From Sphingomonadales bacterium (GTDB lineage Bacteria; Pseudomonadota; Alphaproteobacteria; Sphingomonadales; Govanellaceae), in the NCBI GenBank assembly GCA_019455285.1, contig JACFMS010000010.1, forward strand, positions 25,398 to 89,397: a stretch of 64,000 nt of DNA, given 5' to 3'. Position numbers and translations under genes: made by a program. The notes under the pieces are model-generated. The model was given only the letters and a program-made list of their open reading frames with translations, was not told the origin of the DNA and searched no databases. The number at the start of each line of letters is the position of its first letter. The stretch's first letter is position 1. Positions 27,487 to 37,680 of this stretch are shown piece by piece.

Positions 27487-28470
27487 ATGCAGGTGCCAAC
27501 CAGTGACGTAGCGGCAACCGGGGCGATGCGGCGGCCATGGGCGACGGCGGCCGAGGCCGCCAGCGCCTTGCGCGCCGGCCGACTCGTCATCCTGCCCACC
27601 GAGACCGTCTATGGCTTGGGGGCGGACGCCTGTAATGACCTGGCGGTGGCGGCGGTGTTCGAGGCCAAGGGCCGGCCCCAGTTCAACCCCCTCATCGTCC
27701 ATGTCCAGGACGCCGCCATGGCGGCACGCCATGCCCGCCTGGAGGGGGTGGCGAGGACGCTGGCCGACGCCTTCTGGCCGGGGCCGTTGACCCTGGTGCT
27801 GCCGCGCATGCCCGATAGCCCGATCTCGCTCCTGGTCAGCGCCGGGCTTGATACCCTGGCGGTGCGCGCCCCGGCCCACCCAGTGGCGCAGGAGATCCTC
27901 ACCGATTTCGGCGGCCCCATCGCCGCGCCCTCGGCCAACCGCTCTGGCCATGTCAGCCCGACCCGGGTCGAGGACGCCGCCGCCGAGCTGGGCGACAAGG
28001 CGGCAGCCATCGTCGATGGCGGCCCGTGCCGCGAGGGTCTAGAATCCACCATCATCGCGGTGCGCGAAGGCCACGTGGCGATCCTGCGCCCCGGCACCAT
28101 AACGCCGGATATGATCGAGCGGGCGGCCGGCCTGCCGGCGCGTATCGAAGGCGCGGACGCGCGGCCGACCGCGCCGGGACAACTGGAAAGCCACTATGCC
28201 CCGCGCGCCGAGGTGCGGCTCGATGCCACTGCGCCGAAACCCGGCGAAGCCTTCCTCGCCTTCGGACCCGGCGCACCGCCCGGATTGAACTTGAGCCCAG
28301 CGGGTGATTTAAGAGAAGCCGCCGCGCATCTTTTTGCCTATCTGCGGCAATTGGACGCCAGCGGCGTTGAGCATATCGCGGTGATGCCGATCCCCGAGGC
28401 GGGATTGGGGCTGGCCATCAATGACCGCCTGCGCCGCGCCGCCGCGCCGCGCCCGGAGAGACGAGCATGA
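27487..28470 (+). CDS. L-threonylcarbamoyladenylate synthase (Sua5/YciO/YrdC)
   Basis: A 327-residue Sua5-type enzyme that makes threonylcarbamoyl-AMP for the t6A modification of tRNAs reading ANN codons. The YrdC domain (residues about 15-210) has L-P-T-E-T-V-Y-G-L-G near residue 37, K-G-R-P-Q-F-N-P-L near 61, and S-A-N-R-S-G near 150. The C-terminal Sua5 domain starts near residue 220 with P-G-Q-L-E-S-H-Y-A-P. The ATG at 27487 has AAGG upstream; another in-frame ATG at 27457 would add ten residues. It is divergent from the acyl-CoA dehydrogenase, and its stop overlaps the next gene. Confidence 0.92.
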   Translation: MQVPTSDVAATGAMRRPWATAAEAASALRAGRLVILPTETVYGLGADACNDLAVAAVFEAKGRPQFNPLIVHVQDAAMAARHARLEGVARTLADAFWPGPLTLVLPRMPDSPISLLVSAGLDTLAVRAPAHPVAQEILTDFGGPIAAPSANRSGHVSPTRVEDAAAELGDKAAAIVDGGPCREGLESTIIAVREGHVAILRPGTITPDMIERAAGLPARIEGADARPTAPGQLESHYAPRAEVRLDATAPKPGEAFLAFGPGAPPGLNLSPAGDLREAAAHLFAYLRQLDASGVEHIAVMPIPEAGLGLAINDRLRRAAAPRPERRA

Positions 28471-29876
28471 GCGTGCTTGATCAGTTGAAGGCCATCGTCG
28501 GCCGCAAGGGCTGGAGCGAAGATGCCGATGAAATCGCGCCGCACCTCATCGAATGGCGCGGGCTTTATCGCGGTCAAACGCCGCTGTTGTTGAAGCCAGC
28601 ATCCACCGCCGAAGTGGCGGCGATCCTCAAAATCTGTCAGGACAACGGCGCGCGCATCGCCGTGCAGGGCGGCAACACCGGCGTGGTGTGCGGCGGCGTG
28701 CCTGATGACGGCGGCGAGGAAATTCTGCTTACGCTGTCGCGCCTGCACGCCATCCGCGCGGTGGATGCGGCGAACTTCACGCTGACGGCGGAAGCGGGAG
28801 TCACCGTCACGGCGCTGCAAGAGGCGGCCAAAGCCCATGACCGATTATTTCCCCTCAGTCTCGCCTCGGAAGGCTCATGCACATTAGGCGGCGTCATCGC
28901 CACCAACGCCGGCGGCGTCAACGTGCTGCGCTATGGCGTGATGCGCGATCTGGTGCTCGGCATCGAGGCGGTGCTGCCAACGGGCGAGATAGTGGAGCTC
29001 CTCAGCGGTTTGCGCAAGGACAACACCGGTTACGATGTCAAACAATTGTTCATCGGCGCGGAAGGCACGCTGGGCATCGTCACGGCGGCAACGGTCAAAC
29101 TTTTCCCCGCGCCCAAGGTGATGGCGACCGCGTTCGTCGCCGTGCCCAACCCGCAAGCGGCGCTCGATTTGCTCGCGTTGGCGCGGGCCGAGACCGGCGA
29201 CCGCTTGACCGCGTTCGAGCTCATTTGCCGCGCCGGTGTCGAACTGGTGATCAAACACATTCCCGGCGCGCGCGATCCCTTAACCGAACGCGCGCCCTGG
29301 TACGTGCTGTTGGAAGTTACCACCTCGAATGCCGAGGAAGCGCTGGAGCCGCGCCTGGAAGCGCTAGCGGCGACGGCGGCGGAACGCGGACTTCTTGGCG
29401 ACGGCACGGTGGCGCAAACGGAAGCGCAACGTCAAAGCTTATGGAAGCTGCGCGAAAATATGTCGGAAGCGCAAAAGATTGACAGCGCCAGCATCAAGCA
29501 CGACATCTCGCTGCCGCTCTCCGCCATTCCCGATTTTCTGACGCGCGCCAGCGACGCCGTTCTCGCTGCCATCCCTGGCGCGCGGCCCATGCCCTTCGGG
29601 CATTTGGGCGATGGCAATCTGCATTTCAACATCTCGGCCCCCATTGGCATGGAGCGGCGCGCCTTTGAGGCGCGCTGGAGCGAGCTCAACCGCATCGTGC
29701 ATGATATCGTCGTCGACATGGGCGGCAGCATCAGCGCCGAGCACGGCATCGGGCGCTTAAAGAAGGCCGATCTCGCCCACTACAAAGACGCCACGGCGCT
29801 TTCGGTGATGCGCGCGCTGAAGCGCACGCTCGACCCCAAGAACATCCTCAACCGCGGCCGGATTTTTGATGTGTAG
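28467..29876 (+). CDS. FAD-binding oxidase (GlcD/D-2-hydroxyglutarate dehydrogenase-like)
   Basis: A 469-residue enzyme with an N-terminal FAD-binding type 4 domain (V-Q-G-G-N-T-G near residue 67, L-G-G-V-I-A-T-N-A-G-G near 137, G-A-E-G-T-L-G-I-V-T near 193) and a C-terminal FAD-linked oxidase domain with G-H-L-G-D-G-N-L-H-F-N near 378 and S-A-E-H-G-I-G near 425. These features match D-lactate, glycolate and D-2-hydroxyglutarate dehydrogenases. The start overlaps the Sua5 stop by four bases. The stop codon lies inside a REP-like palindrome. Which 2-hydroxyacid is used cannot be decided. Confidence 0.9.
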   Translation: MSVLDQLKAIVGRKGWSEDADEIAPHLIEWRGLYRGQTPLLLKPASTAEVAAILKICQDNGARIAVQGGNTGVVCGGVPDDGGEEILLTLSRLHAIRAVDAANFTLTAEAGVTVTALQEAAKAHDRLFPLSLASEGSCTLGGVIATNAGGVNVLRYGVMRDLVLGIEAVLPTGEIVELLSGLRKDNTGYDVKQLFIGAEGTLGIVTAATVKLFPAPKVMATAFVAVPNPQAALDLLALARAETGDRLTAFELICRAGVELVIKHIPGARDPLTERAPWYVLLEVTTSNAEEALEPRLEALAATAAERGLLGDGTVAQTEAQRQSLWKLRENMSEAQKIDSASIKHDISLPLSAIPDFLTRASDAVLAAIPGARPMPFGHLGDGNLHFNISAPIGMERRAFEARWSELNRIVHDIVVDMGGSISAEHGIGRLKKADLAHYKDATALSVMRALKRTLDPKNILNRGRIFDV

Positions 29877-29907
29877 TGTGGGTTTTAGCGCAAGCGAACC
29901 CACAATC
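29873..29907. repeat. REP-like palindrome, second copy
   Basis: This unit is a near-identical copy of 24507-24540, with GTGGGTT and AACCCAC arms around an AGCGCAAGCG core. It supplies the TAG stop of the FAD-binding oxidase. Two almost identical copies 5.3 kb apart show that the element is dispersed. Confidence 0.7.
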
Positions 29908-29915
29908 TACTGAAG

Positions 29916-30056
29916 CCTTCCCCCTCGATGGGGGAAGGTTTGGATGGGGATGATTCATCGCAAGAAATGTTCGACATCACCCCCACCCCGGCCCTCCCCC
30001 ATCAATGGGGAGGGAGAAGACTCTATCGCGTGATGCCTTCTCCTCAAAGGAGAAGG
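29916..30056. repeat. Cluster of three GC-rich hairpin repeats
   Basis: Three perfect hairpins follow one another: CCTTCCCCC paired with GGGGGAAGG (29916-29938), CCCTCCCC with GGGGAGGG (29992-30014), and CCTTCTCCT with AGGAGAAGG (30036-30056). Loops are 3-7 bases. They lie between convergent stops of the FAD-binding oxidase and the DUF4139 gene, so they probably serve as two-way transcription barriers and look like dispersed small palindromes. No long T-tract follows any of them. Confidence 0.65.
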
Positions 30057-30063
30057 TTGGTGA

Positions 30064-31995
30064 TCATCCTTCAACCCTCAGATTTTTTATGTAATCGCGC
30101 AAGTTGGCTTCGGCGGCGCGTAAGGCGTCGTTGGCTGATTGCTGTTCAAGCTTCAGCTTGTCAACCGCCGCTTCCGCTTCCACCAGCTTATCGAGATAAC
30201 GTTGGCGCAGCGCATCCGCGCCCACCGCGGTCAAATTCTGCCGCGCGCGATCCTCATCCTGCTCTGCGGCTTGCAATTGCTCCGTCACCTCGGCAACGCG
30301 GCGCTTGGCGGCTACTGTCGCTTCCTTGCGCTTGACCACTTCCGCCAACGCCGCCTGCATCGCCGGCAACAGATCGCCGCCCTGCACATAGACGGCCAAC
30401 TGCGAGGCGTCCGTTTCCAGCAACGCAAAACGGCGGCTCATGTCTTGCGCAAAGCGTGCTTCCACCACCCCCTTCGCGCCGGCGGAAAATGATTTGGTGA
30501 TGCGGTAGCCGTCCTTGATCTTGCGCGCGCCCTTCTCCGGCGCGACCAGTTTCCAGTTATCACTGGCGGGCAGATCAACAACGAAGGTGCGCGCCTCGCC
30601 TTTCGGCAGCGCCACGTCCACCGCCTTGGTGTAATACTGTGTTTCGATAATGGTCAGAACGCCATCGGCGATTTTGGCGCTGGTGACCGAGCGCGAGGCA
30701 TCCTCACGGCGATCGACCTTGACCTTGGCATCGCCGGCAAAGGCCAGCAGGCGATCTTCGCCCGCCGGCACCATGCCGAGGCGAGCGTCGCCCAAATATC
30801 CCACCGCGCCCTTCGAAGCGTCATAAATCGTCGCCACGCCGGGCGGCAGCGCCGTCTGGCCGCGATTTTCCACCTGCACGGCGGCCAGCGGCCGGTCATC
30901 AAACATGGCAAGGTAGGTCACCAATTTCGCCGGCACGTTGCCCGCCACGATGGGCAGCGTCAACGTTTGCCCGTTGGCCAGCGAAATATTGCTGCCGAGC
31001 TTGAACAGAATTTGCGTTGGTTCTTCCTGGATGCTCGGGCGTATCTGGGCTAAAGAAGGCGCAGGTACCAAATCTGCAGTAGGCGTGTCCATCGGAGGAA
31101 CATAAAGTGGTGGTGCAGCCCTAGCTATTTTCATCGCGCCTTCATCTTGCGGCGGCAGGATACGTTCAAACATTTCTACCAGCACTTCGGGACGATCGAC
31201 GAAATAGGCTTGATAAAGCGCCTGATGGAACGCCGCCGGATTGCCCGACGACAGCGTCACCTCCACCCCCTTCCAATCATGGCCGGAATAATTCTCCAAC
31301 ACGGCCCAGCCTTGAAGCGCGCCGCTGCCGCCCTCAAGCGTCAGGCGATAGGTGCTTTTCCACAGCGGCGCGGCAGCGACATAGGCAAGCGCCGTCTGAC
31401 CGCGAGCGCCATCCAGCGTAATATCAAGCCGCCGCATGCCCTCGCCCCGGGCTTCCTGAAACGCATCCAAGGCCTTCGCCACCGCTGCGTTAAGGGCGGC
31501 GTCGGCAAGTTGCATGCCCTGCACCTCGGTCAAGGGCAGGCGGATCAGGCCGGTCTCGTTTTGCAGGGTGAGCGCCGCGCTGGCATCGCCGCCAACGATG
31601 GGATCGACGGCGACGATCCGCCCCGTCGCTTGCCGTTCACCGCTGACCGTCACCATTTCGCCTTTCAAGGCCCGCAACAAATCAGGCAGCGATTGGAAGG
31701 CTGCCTCACTGAGCGGCAGGCTGCCGAAGGCGACGCTTAACGGCGCATCGCCCGGCAGGCGCACGGACGCCACCTGCGCCTTGGACCCAAGCACCACCAA
31801 GCTTTTTAAAATGTCGTCCAATTGCGCGCGGGGCGCGTCGAGGTAGAGCTTGCCCTTGGCGTCGGCAGCGGCGGCAAATTCGTAATAGGCGACGCCGCCC
31901 TGGCTGAGAAGCACCCTCGTCAGCCGCGCCTCGTCGGCATAAGCGTGTCCGGCACTGAGGATGCCAAGGATAAGACAGACTTTGGTGGATTTCAT
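30064..31995 (-). CDS. DUF4139 domain-containing exported protein
   Basis: A 643-residue protein with a signal peptide (about residues 1-20, after the ATG at 31995; an in-frame start eight codons earlier is less likely). The N-terminal third resembles DUF4140-like beta structure. The middle, with L-A-Y-V-A-A-A-P-L-W-K-S-T-Y-R-L and W-A-V-L-E-N-Y-S-G-H-D-W-K-G-V-E-V-T-L-S-S-G-N-P near residues 205-250, is the core of DUF4139. The last 100 residues are charged and helical, with coiled-coil heptads and many alanine, glutamate and lysine residues. Family members are exported; no enzyme role is known. No operon partner is adjacent. Confidence 0.85.
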   Translation of the reverse strand: MKSTKVCLILGILSAGHAYADEARLTRVLLSQGGVAYYEFAAAADAKGKLYLDAPRAQLDDILKSLVVLGSKAQVASVRLPGDAPLSVAFGSLPLSEAAFQSLPDLLRALKGEMVTVSGERQATGRIVAVDPIVGGDASAALTLQNETGLIRLPLTEVQGMQLADAALNAAVAKALDAFQEARGEGMRRLDITLDGARGQTALAYVAAAPLWKSTYRLTLEGGSGALQGWAVLENYSGHDWKGVEVTLSSGNPAAFHQALYQAYFVDRPEVLVEMFERILPPQDEGAMKIARAAPPLYVPPMDTPTADLVPAPSLAQIRPSIQEEPTQILFKLGSNISLANGQTLTLPIVAGNVPAKLVTYLAMFDDRPLAAVQVENRGQTALPPGVATIYDASKGAVGYLGDARLGMVPAGEDRLLAFAGDAKVKVDRREDASRSVTSAKIADGVLTIIETQYYTKAVDVALPKGEARTFVVDLPASDNWKLVAPEKGARKIKDGYRITKSFSAGAKGVVEARFAQDMSRRFALLETDASQLAVYVQGGDLLPAMQAALAEVVKRKEATVAAKRRVAEVTEQLQAAEQDEDRARQNLTAVGADALRQRYLDKLVEAEAAVDKLKLEQQSANDALRAAEANLRDYIKNLRVEG

Positions 31996-32102
31996 GGCTG
32001 TGGCCTTCCGCTCTGGCATCTCCCCGCAACTTTGGGATATACCTCTGGTTCCTGGTCGAAATTAAGGCAGCTGCAAGAACAGCGCAATCGGAGAGCGAAC
32101 CC

Positions 32103-32543
32103 ATGGACCGACAATACCCCACCCGGCCATTTGTCGGCGTCGGCGCCGTGGTGTGGCGGGGCGATCAGGTCTTGCTGGTGCAGCGCGGCAAGCCGCCGCG
32201 GCAAGGCGAATGGGGCCTGCCCGGCGGGGCGCAGCATGTCGGCGAGACGGTGGCCGACGCCGCGCGCCGGGAGGTGATGGAGGAAACCGGCATCGAGATC
32301 AAGGTGACCGGCCTTCTGGATATCGTCGACGTCATCGATCGCGACGAGGACGGTCGCGTCCGCTACCACTTCACGCTCATTGACGTCAATGCCGAGGCGG
32401 TTAGCAATGGCGAAGCGCGGCCTGGCGATGACGCCAGCGCCGTGATGTGGGCCGATCCGATCGCCCTTAACGACCTTGAGCTGTGGGCGGAAACGGCGCG
32501 CATGATCGCGCTCGGCGCGGAGCGGCGGCGAGAGCGGTCATGA
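32103..32543 (+). CDS. NUDIX hydrolase
   Basis: A 146-residue pyrophosphohydrolase. The Nudix box runs from about residue 41 to 63 as G-G-x5-E-x7-R-E-V-M-E-E-T-G, with all metal-binding glutamates. It is preceded by the L-V-Q-R-G-K-P-P strand and W-G-L-P-G-G. The substrate, such as an oxidised nucleotide or a dinucleotide, is not predictable. The gene overlaps a small membrane-peptide gene by four bases (ATGA), so they are translated together. It is divergent from DUF4139. Confidence 0.92.
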   Translation: MDRQYPTRPFVGVGAVVWRGDQVLLVQRGKPPRQGEWGLPGGAQHVGETVADAARREVMEETGIEIKVTGLLDIVDVIDRDEDGRVRYHFTLIDVNAEAVSNGEARPGDDASAVMWADPIALNDLELWAETARMIALGAERRRERS

Positions 32544-32664
32544 ACGAGCCTCGCTTCGATCGGCCATCCAAGCATCCGTTGGTGCACCTGCGGGTAGTGG
32601 CGTATGCGGCAGCTTTCGGCCTTGGCGCATACGCCTTCATCCATGGGTTAAGGTGGCTGATCGC

Positions 32665-32686
<22 letters not shown>
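32540..32686 (+). CDS. Small single-pass membrane protein, 48 aa
   Basis: This short open frame begins at an ATG that overlaps the NUDIX stop (ATGA). The product is hydrophilic up to residue 20, then has one hydrophobic segment (about residues 21-40, alanine, glycine and phenylalanine rich) and ends near V-G-S-L. The stop overlaps the convergent acyl-CoA ligase gene by 22 bases. Coupling to the NUDIX gene supports it, but no family is recognised and the function is unknown. Confidence 0.5.
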
Positions 32687-34254
<1,568 letters not shown>

Positions 34255-34438
34255 ATCGAGCTCCCTAGCCTGTTGTTTCTATGTATTCTTTGACGCTTTC
34301 GACAGACTTTACCCTTAGCTTTGACTGAGGATCAATAACCCCCTTTGCTAGCGCTTAAAAACACGCCACAATTTCGGCCAATGTCCGGCTTATGGTCACA
34401 GGCAGGCGTTAAGGTAACGGCAAAGAGGATTAACACCA

Positions 34439-35026
34439 ATGGCGGGTTGGCGACGGATCATTCTTGGGGTGTTGGGCATCATGGCGATGGCTATGGTCTC
34501 CGCTGGGGCAATGGCCCAAACCGCGCCCAAGGATACCGAGGAAAATACCTACGATCAGCAGTCGATCATCGATGTCACCTCCAGTTTCCTGGGCGCCGGC
34601 TCGGAGGCGGTGGCCAAGGTGGTGGAGAAAGTGTTCGCCGACCTGGGGCGGCCCAATGCCTACATCATGGGCTCGGAGATCAGCGCCGCGGCGGTGGTAG
34701 GCTTGCGCTACGGCGACGGCGATATGCAGCATAAGATCGAGGGCAAGCGGCGGGTATTCTGGACCGGGCCGTCCTTAGGCATTGACCTTGGCGGCAACGC
34801 CGCCAAATCGGTGACGCTGGTCTATCACCTTTATGACACCGAGGATATTTACGGTCGTTTCCCGGCGGTGGAGGGCAGCTTCTATTATATCGGCGGCATC
34901 GGCGTGAACTACCAGCAGAAGGGCGACATCATCCTGGCGCCGATCCGGGTCGGCGTGGGCCTGCGCGCCGGCGCCAACCTCGGCTATCTCCATTACACCC
35001 GGGAGCGCAACTGGATACCGTTCTAA
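34439..35026 (+). CDS. DUF1134 envelope protein (EipA-like)
   Basis: A 195-residue secreted protein. The signal peptide covers residues 1-27, ending A-M-A-Q. The conserved DUF1134 domain follows: F-L-G-A-G-S-E-A-V-A near residue 50, G-S-E-I-S-A-A-A-V-V-G-L-R-Y-G-D-G near residue 78, G-P-S-L-G-I-D-L-G-G-N near residue 110, V-Y-H-L-Y-D-T-E-D-I-Y and the C-terminal G-V-G-L-R-A-G-A-N-L-G-Y-L-H-Y-T-R. In Brucella a member of this family, EipA, is a periplasmic beta-barrel protein needed for envelope integrity. The gene sits alone, converging on yaaA with a three-base gap. This family is largely alphaproteobacterial. Confidence 0.9.
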   Translation: MAGWRRIILGVLGIMAMAMVSAGAMAQTAPKDTEENTYDQQSIIDVTSSFLGAGSEAVAKVVEKVFADLGRPNAYIMGSEISAAAVVGLRYGDGDMQHKIEGKRRVFWTGPSLGIDLGGNAAKSVTLVYHLYDTEDIYGRFPAVEGSFYYIGGIGVNYQQKGDIILAPIRVGVGLRAGANLGYLHYTRERNWIPF

Positions 35027-35029
35027 GCA

Positions 35030-35800
35030 CTACCCCTTGCGGTGGAAGACCGGCATCTCAGCGGTTGAAGCGGCGGGCTGGTAGCGGTAGCCGCCGGCGC
35101 TGAACTTCTTCAAGGCGTCAGGATCGGTGATCCGCTCTTCAACGATGTAGCGCGCCATCATGCCGCGCGCCCGTTTGGCCATCATGCCCAAGACCTTGGC
35201 CACCCCGCCCTTTTCCTCCTTGAAAACCGGCGTGACCAGCCGCGCCTTGAGCTTTTCCGGCTTAAGGGCGGAGAAGTATTCGGCGGAGGCGAGATTGACC
35301 ACCACTGGGGTTTTTTCCTGGGCGATGATCTTGTTGATCTCGGTGGTCAACTTGTCCCCCCAATAATCATAAAGATCCTCGCCCTTGGGATTGGCCAATG
35401 CCGTTCCCATCTCCAGGCGATAGGGCTGGATGAGGTCCAGGGGGCGCAGCAGGCCATAAAGCCCCGACAGGATACGCACGTGGTCTTGCGCGTAGGCGAG
35501 ATCATCATCGCTCAAGGTCTTGGCGTTAAAGCCGATATAGGTATCGCCGGCAAACGCCAGCAGGGCATGCTTGGCGTTGTCCACCGTGGCCGTGGGGGCG
35601 AAGGCCTGAAACCGGGCGTGGTTTAAGGCCGCCAGCTTGTCACTGATCCCCATTAGGCCAGCCAACTGCCGTTTGGTGAGCTGGCGGGCAATGGCGGCCA
35701 GGGCAATGGCATCCTTCAGAAATACCGGACGCGTGGCCGGCAAATCGGTGCGCGCGGCCGTGATATCGAGCTTTTTCGCCGGAGATAGGAGCGCCAGCAT
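35030..35800 (-). CDS. yaaA: Peroxide stress protein YaaA
   Basis: A 256-residue protein with the family start M-L-A-L-L-S-P-A-K-K-L-D-I, the A-L-L-A-F-x-G-D-T-Y-I-G-F region near residue 80, the H-V-R-I-L-S-G-L-Y-G-L-L-R-P-L-D-L-I-Q-P-Y-R-L-E-M-G core near 108, and the C-terminal K-R-A-R-G-M-M-A-R-Y near 208. In E. coli YaaA lowers free iron during peroxide stress, and members bind DNA. The gene is divergent from the exported amidohydrolase. A perfect short palindrome (GTTTGA-TT-TCAAAC) lies in the intervening region at 35900-35913. Confidence 0.95.
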   Translation of the reverse strand: MLALLSPAKKLDITAARTDLPATRPVFLKDAIALAAIARQLTKRQLAGLMGISDKLAALNHARFQAFAPTATVDNAKHALLAFAGDTYIGFNAKTLSDDDLAYAQDHVRILSGLYGLLRPLDLIQPYRLEMGTALANPKGEDLYDYWGDKLTTEINKIIAQEKTPVVVNLASAEYFSALKPEKLKARLVTPVFKEEKGGVAKVLGMMAKRARGMMARYIVEERITDPDALKKFSAGGYRYQPAASTAEMPVFHRKG

Positions 35801-35899
35801 GTCCGTCTTTCGTTATCAGCGTCGGGATCCCTTTCATAGCGTTCCGACGGGGACGTTGGCAATATCGCGGCGCAGCATGATTTTTTTGTCAACAGATTA

Positions 35900-35913
35900 G
35901 TTTGATTTCAAAC
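35900..35913. promoter_or_regulatory. Palindrome in yaaA/amidohydrolase divergent region
   Basis: GTTTGA and TCAAAC form a perfect inverted repeat with a two-base centre, 100 bases from the yaaA start and 54 bases from the amidohydrolase start. It resembles a repressor or activator site, but it matches no consensus I can name. A TTTGT/TTGTC-rich stretch precedes it. Confidence 0.3.
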
Positions 35914-35966
35914 ATAATCCGGGTTTATCATGATCCCTCGCTTCCCTGGCTTAGGAGTATCGTCTG

Positions 35967-37466
35967 ATGAAAGTCCTTAAATCGCTTGCCCTGTCATCCT
36001 TCCTCATCATAGCCGTTAGCGTCTCAACTACGGTCTACGGCGCTTCTTATGATGTGGTCCTGAAGGGCGGTCGGGTGATGGATCCGGAGAGCGGGCTCGA
36101 TGCAGTCAGAAACGTCGGCATCAAGGATGGCAAGATCGCCGCCATCACCACCGCGAAGCTTAACGGTGCACGCGAGATCGACGTGAGCGGGCTGGTGGTG
36201 GCTCCGGGCTTCATCGACATTCATGACCATGCTCAGGACAACCTGGGCAATGCCTTCCAGGCGCGGGACGGCGTTACCACGGCGCTGGAAATGGAGCTTG
36301 GGGTCTATCCGGTGGCGGCGTGGTATCAAAGCCGCGCAGGCAAGGCGATCTTGAATTACGGCGCCACCGTCAGCCACGGCAAGGCGCGGCTGGCCATGTT
36401 GACGGGCAGCCGTTTTCGGCCAACCAACGATCCGGATGGCGCTGATGCGGTCCCGGCAGCGGAATTCCAGAAGGCCATCCGCACTGAACTTACCGACGAT
36501 CAGATCAAAGGCATGTTGAGCAACGTGGAGGAAGGGCTGCGGGACGGCGGGTTGGGCATTGGCATCGGGGTGGCCTATGTTCCCGGCGCACGGCGGACGG
36601 AGATATTCCGCATCTTTCAATTTGCCCGGCAACACCATGCCTTGATCTTCGTGCACGGTCGTTACGGATCGCGCATCGAGCCCGACAGCTTGGATACCGC
36701 GCAAGAGCTGATCGCCAATGCCGCCGCCACCGGCGGCGCGGTGCATCTCTGCCATATCGGCAGCACCGGCGGCATGCTGGCCATGACGCTATTGGAAATG
36801 ATCGAAGCGGCGCAGACGCGGCAGGTAAATATATCAACCGAAGTTTATCCCTACACCGCTTCCGATACCTGGATCGGCGCGCCGATTCTGGACCCCGGTT
36901 GGCAGCAACGCGTCGACATCACCTACAGCGACCTGGAATGGCGCGATACCGGCGAACGGCTGACTGAGGAGACCTTCAATAAATACCGCGCCGAACAGCC
37001 ATTCGGCAAAGTCGTCGCCCATTTCATGAAGGAAGAGATGATCCGCCAGATCGTGGCCCGGCCGGGCGTGATCATTGTTTCCGATGCCACCGGCTTCAGC
37101 GAAGGAAGCGGTCACCCTCGCACCGCCGGTACCTTTGCCCGGGTGCTGGGGCGTTATGTGCGTGAGGAACAGGTGCTGCCGCTAATGGAAGCGCTGGCTA
37201 AAATGACCATCCTGCCGGCGCGGCGATTGGAACCCTTTGCTCCCGCCATGGCGCATAAAGGACGGCTGCAAAAAGGCGCGGATGCCGACATCGCCGTCTT
37301 CGATCCGGCAACGGTGATTGACAACGCCACCTTCAAGAACGCCATGCAGTATTCCACCGGCATCAAACATGTATTGGTGAACGGCGTGGTGGTGGTGGAG
37401 AACGAGGCGCTGACGCCCAATGTCTTTCCCGGCAAGCCGGTGCGCAATGCTGTTGCTATGCCATAG
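35967..37466 (+). CDS. Exported amidohydrolase (D-aminoacylase-like)
   Basis: A 499-residue secreted metal-dependent hydrolase. The signal peptide is about residues 1-25. The amidohydrolase barrel begins with G-L-V-V-A-P-G-F-I-D-I-H-D-H near residues 75-88, the first metal histidines. Later come E-M-E-L-G near 108, H-G-R-Y-G-S near residue 229, H-L-C-H-I-G-S near 260, and the aspartate in S-D-A-T-G-F near 370. A closing beta-sandwich has G-R-L-Q-K-G-A-D-A-D-I-A-V-F-D-P. The best match in memory is the N-acyl-D-amino acid deacylase/D-aminoacylase group, which acts on blocked D-amino acids. Export suggests use of peptidoglycan-derived or external substrates. The exact substrate is unknown. Confidence 0.85.
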   Translation: MKVLKSLALSSFLIIAVSVSTTVYGASYDVVLKGGRVMDPESGLDAVRNVGIKDGKIAAITTAKLNGAREIDVSGLVVAPGFIDIHDHAQDNLGNAFQARDGVTTALEMELGVYPVAAWYQSRAGKAILNYGATVSHGKARLAMLTGSRFRPTNDPDGADAVPAAEFQKAIRTELTDDQIKGMLSNVEEGLRDGGLGIGIGVAYVPGARRTEIFRIFQFARQHHALIFVHGRYGSRIEPDSLDTAQELIANAAATGGAVHLCHIGSTGGMLAMTLLEMIEAAQTRQVNISTEVYPYTASDTWIGAPILDPGWQQRVDITYSDLEWRDTGERLTEETFNKYRAEQPFGKVVAHFMKEEMIRQIVARPGVIIVSDATGFSEGSGHPRTAGTFARVLGRYVREEQVLPLMEALAKMTILPARRLEPFAPAMAHKGRLQKGADADIAVFDPATVIDNATFKNAMQYSTGIKHVLVNGVVVVENEALTPNVFPGKPVRNAVAMP

Positions 37467-37680
37467 CGCATAATATTGTCACTGTGAGCCCCTTTTAGTG
37501 GGGCGATGGCGACGCCAATGCGCATGCCCTCACCTCCGTTCCGCTGATCTGTCTGCGGCCATAGTAAACAGGCGTCGGCGGCGGGTCAAAACAGCGGACG
37601 GGTGGATTGGTGGAAAAACAGGAAGGCTGTAAGAGGCGGCCTTCAGCTTCCTGCATGAACAAGTAATCGCCGTAACTGGT
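37467..37680. other. Noncoding spacer between amidohydrolase and hemerythrin genes
   Basis: The spacer holds the minus-strand terminator at 37612-37651 and a short GCCCC/GGGGC hairpin near 37490-37505 that could end the plus-strand amidohydrolase message. No gene is visible. Confidence 0.6.
37612..37651 (-). terminator. Rho-independent terminator of the eNOR-like operon
   Basis: On the minus strand, GAAGGC pairs with GCCTTC across an 11-base loop (arms at 37639-37644 and 37622-37627), followed by CTGTTTTT. An outer GGAAG/CTTCC pair extends the stem. It lies 30-70 bases after the hemerythrin stop and ends the minus-strand operon. Confidence 0.55.
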
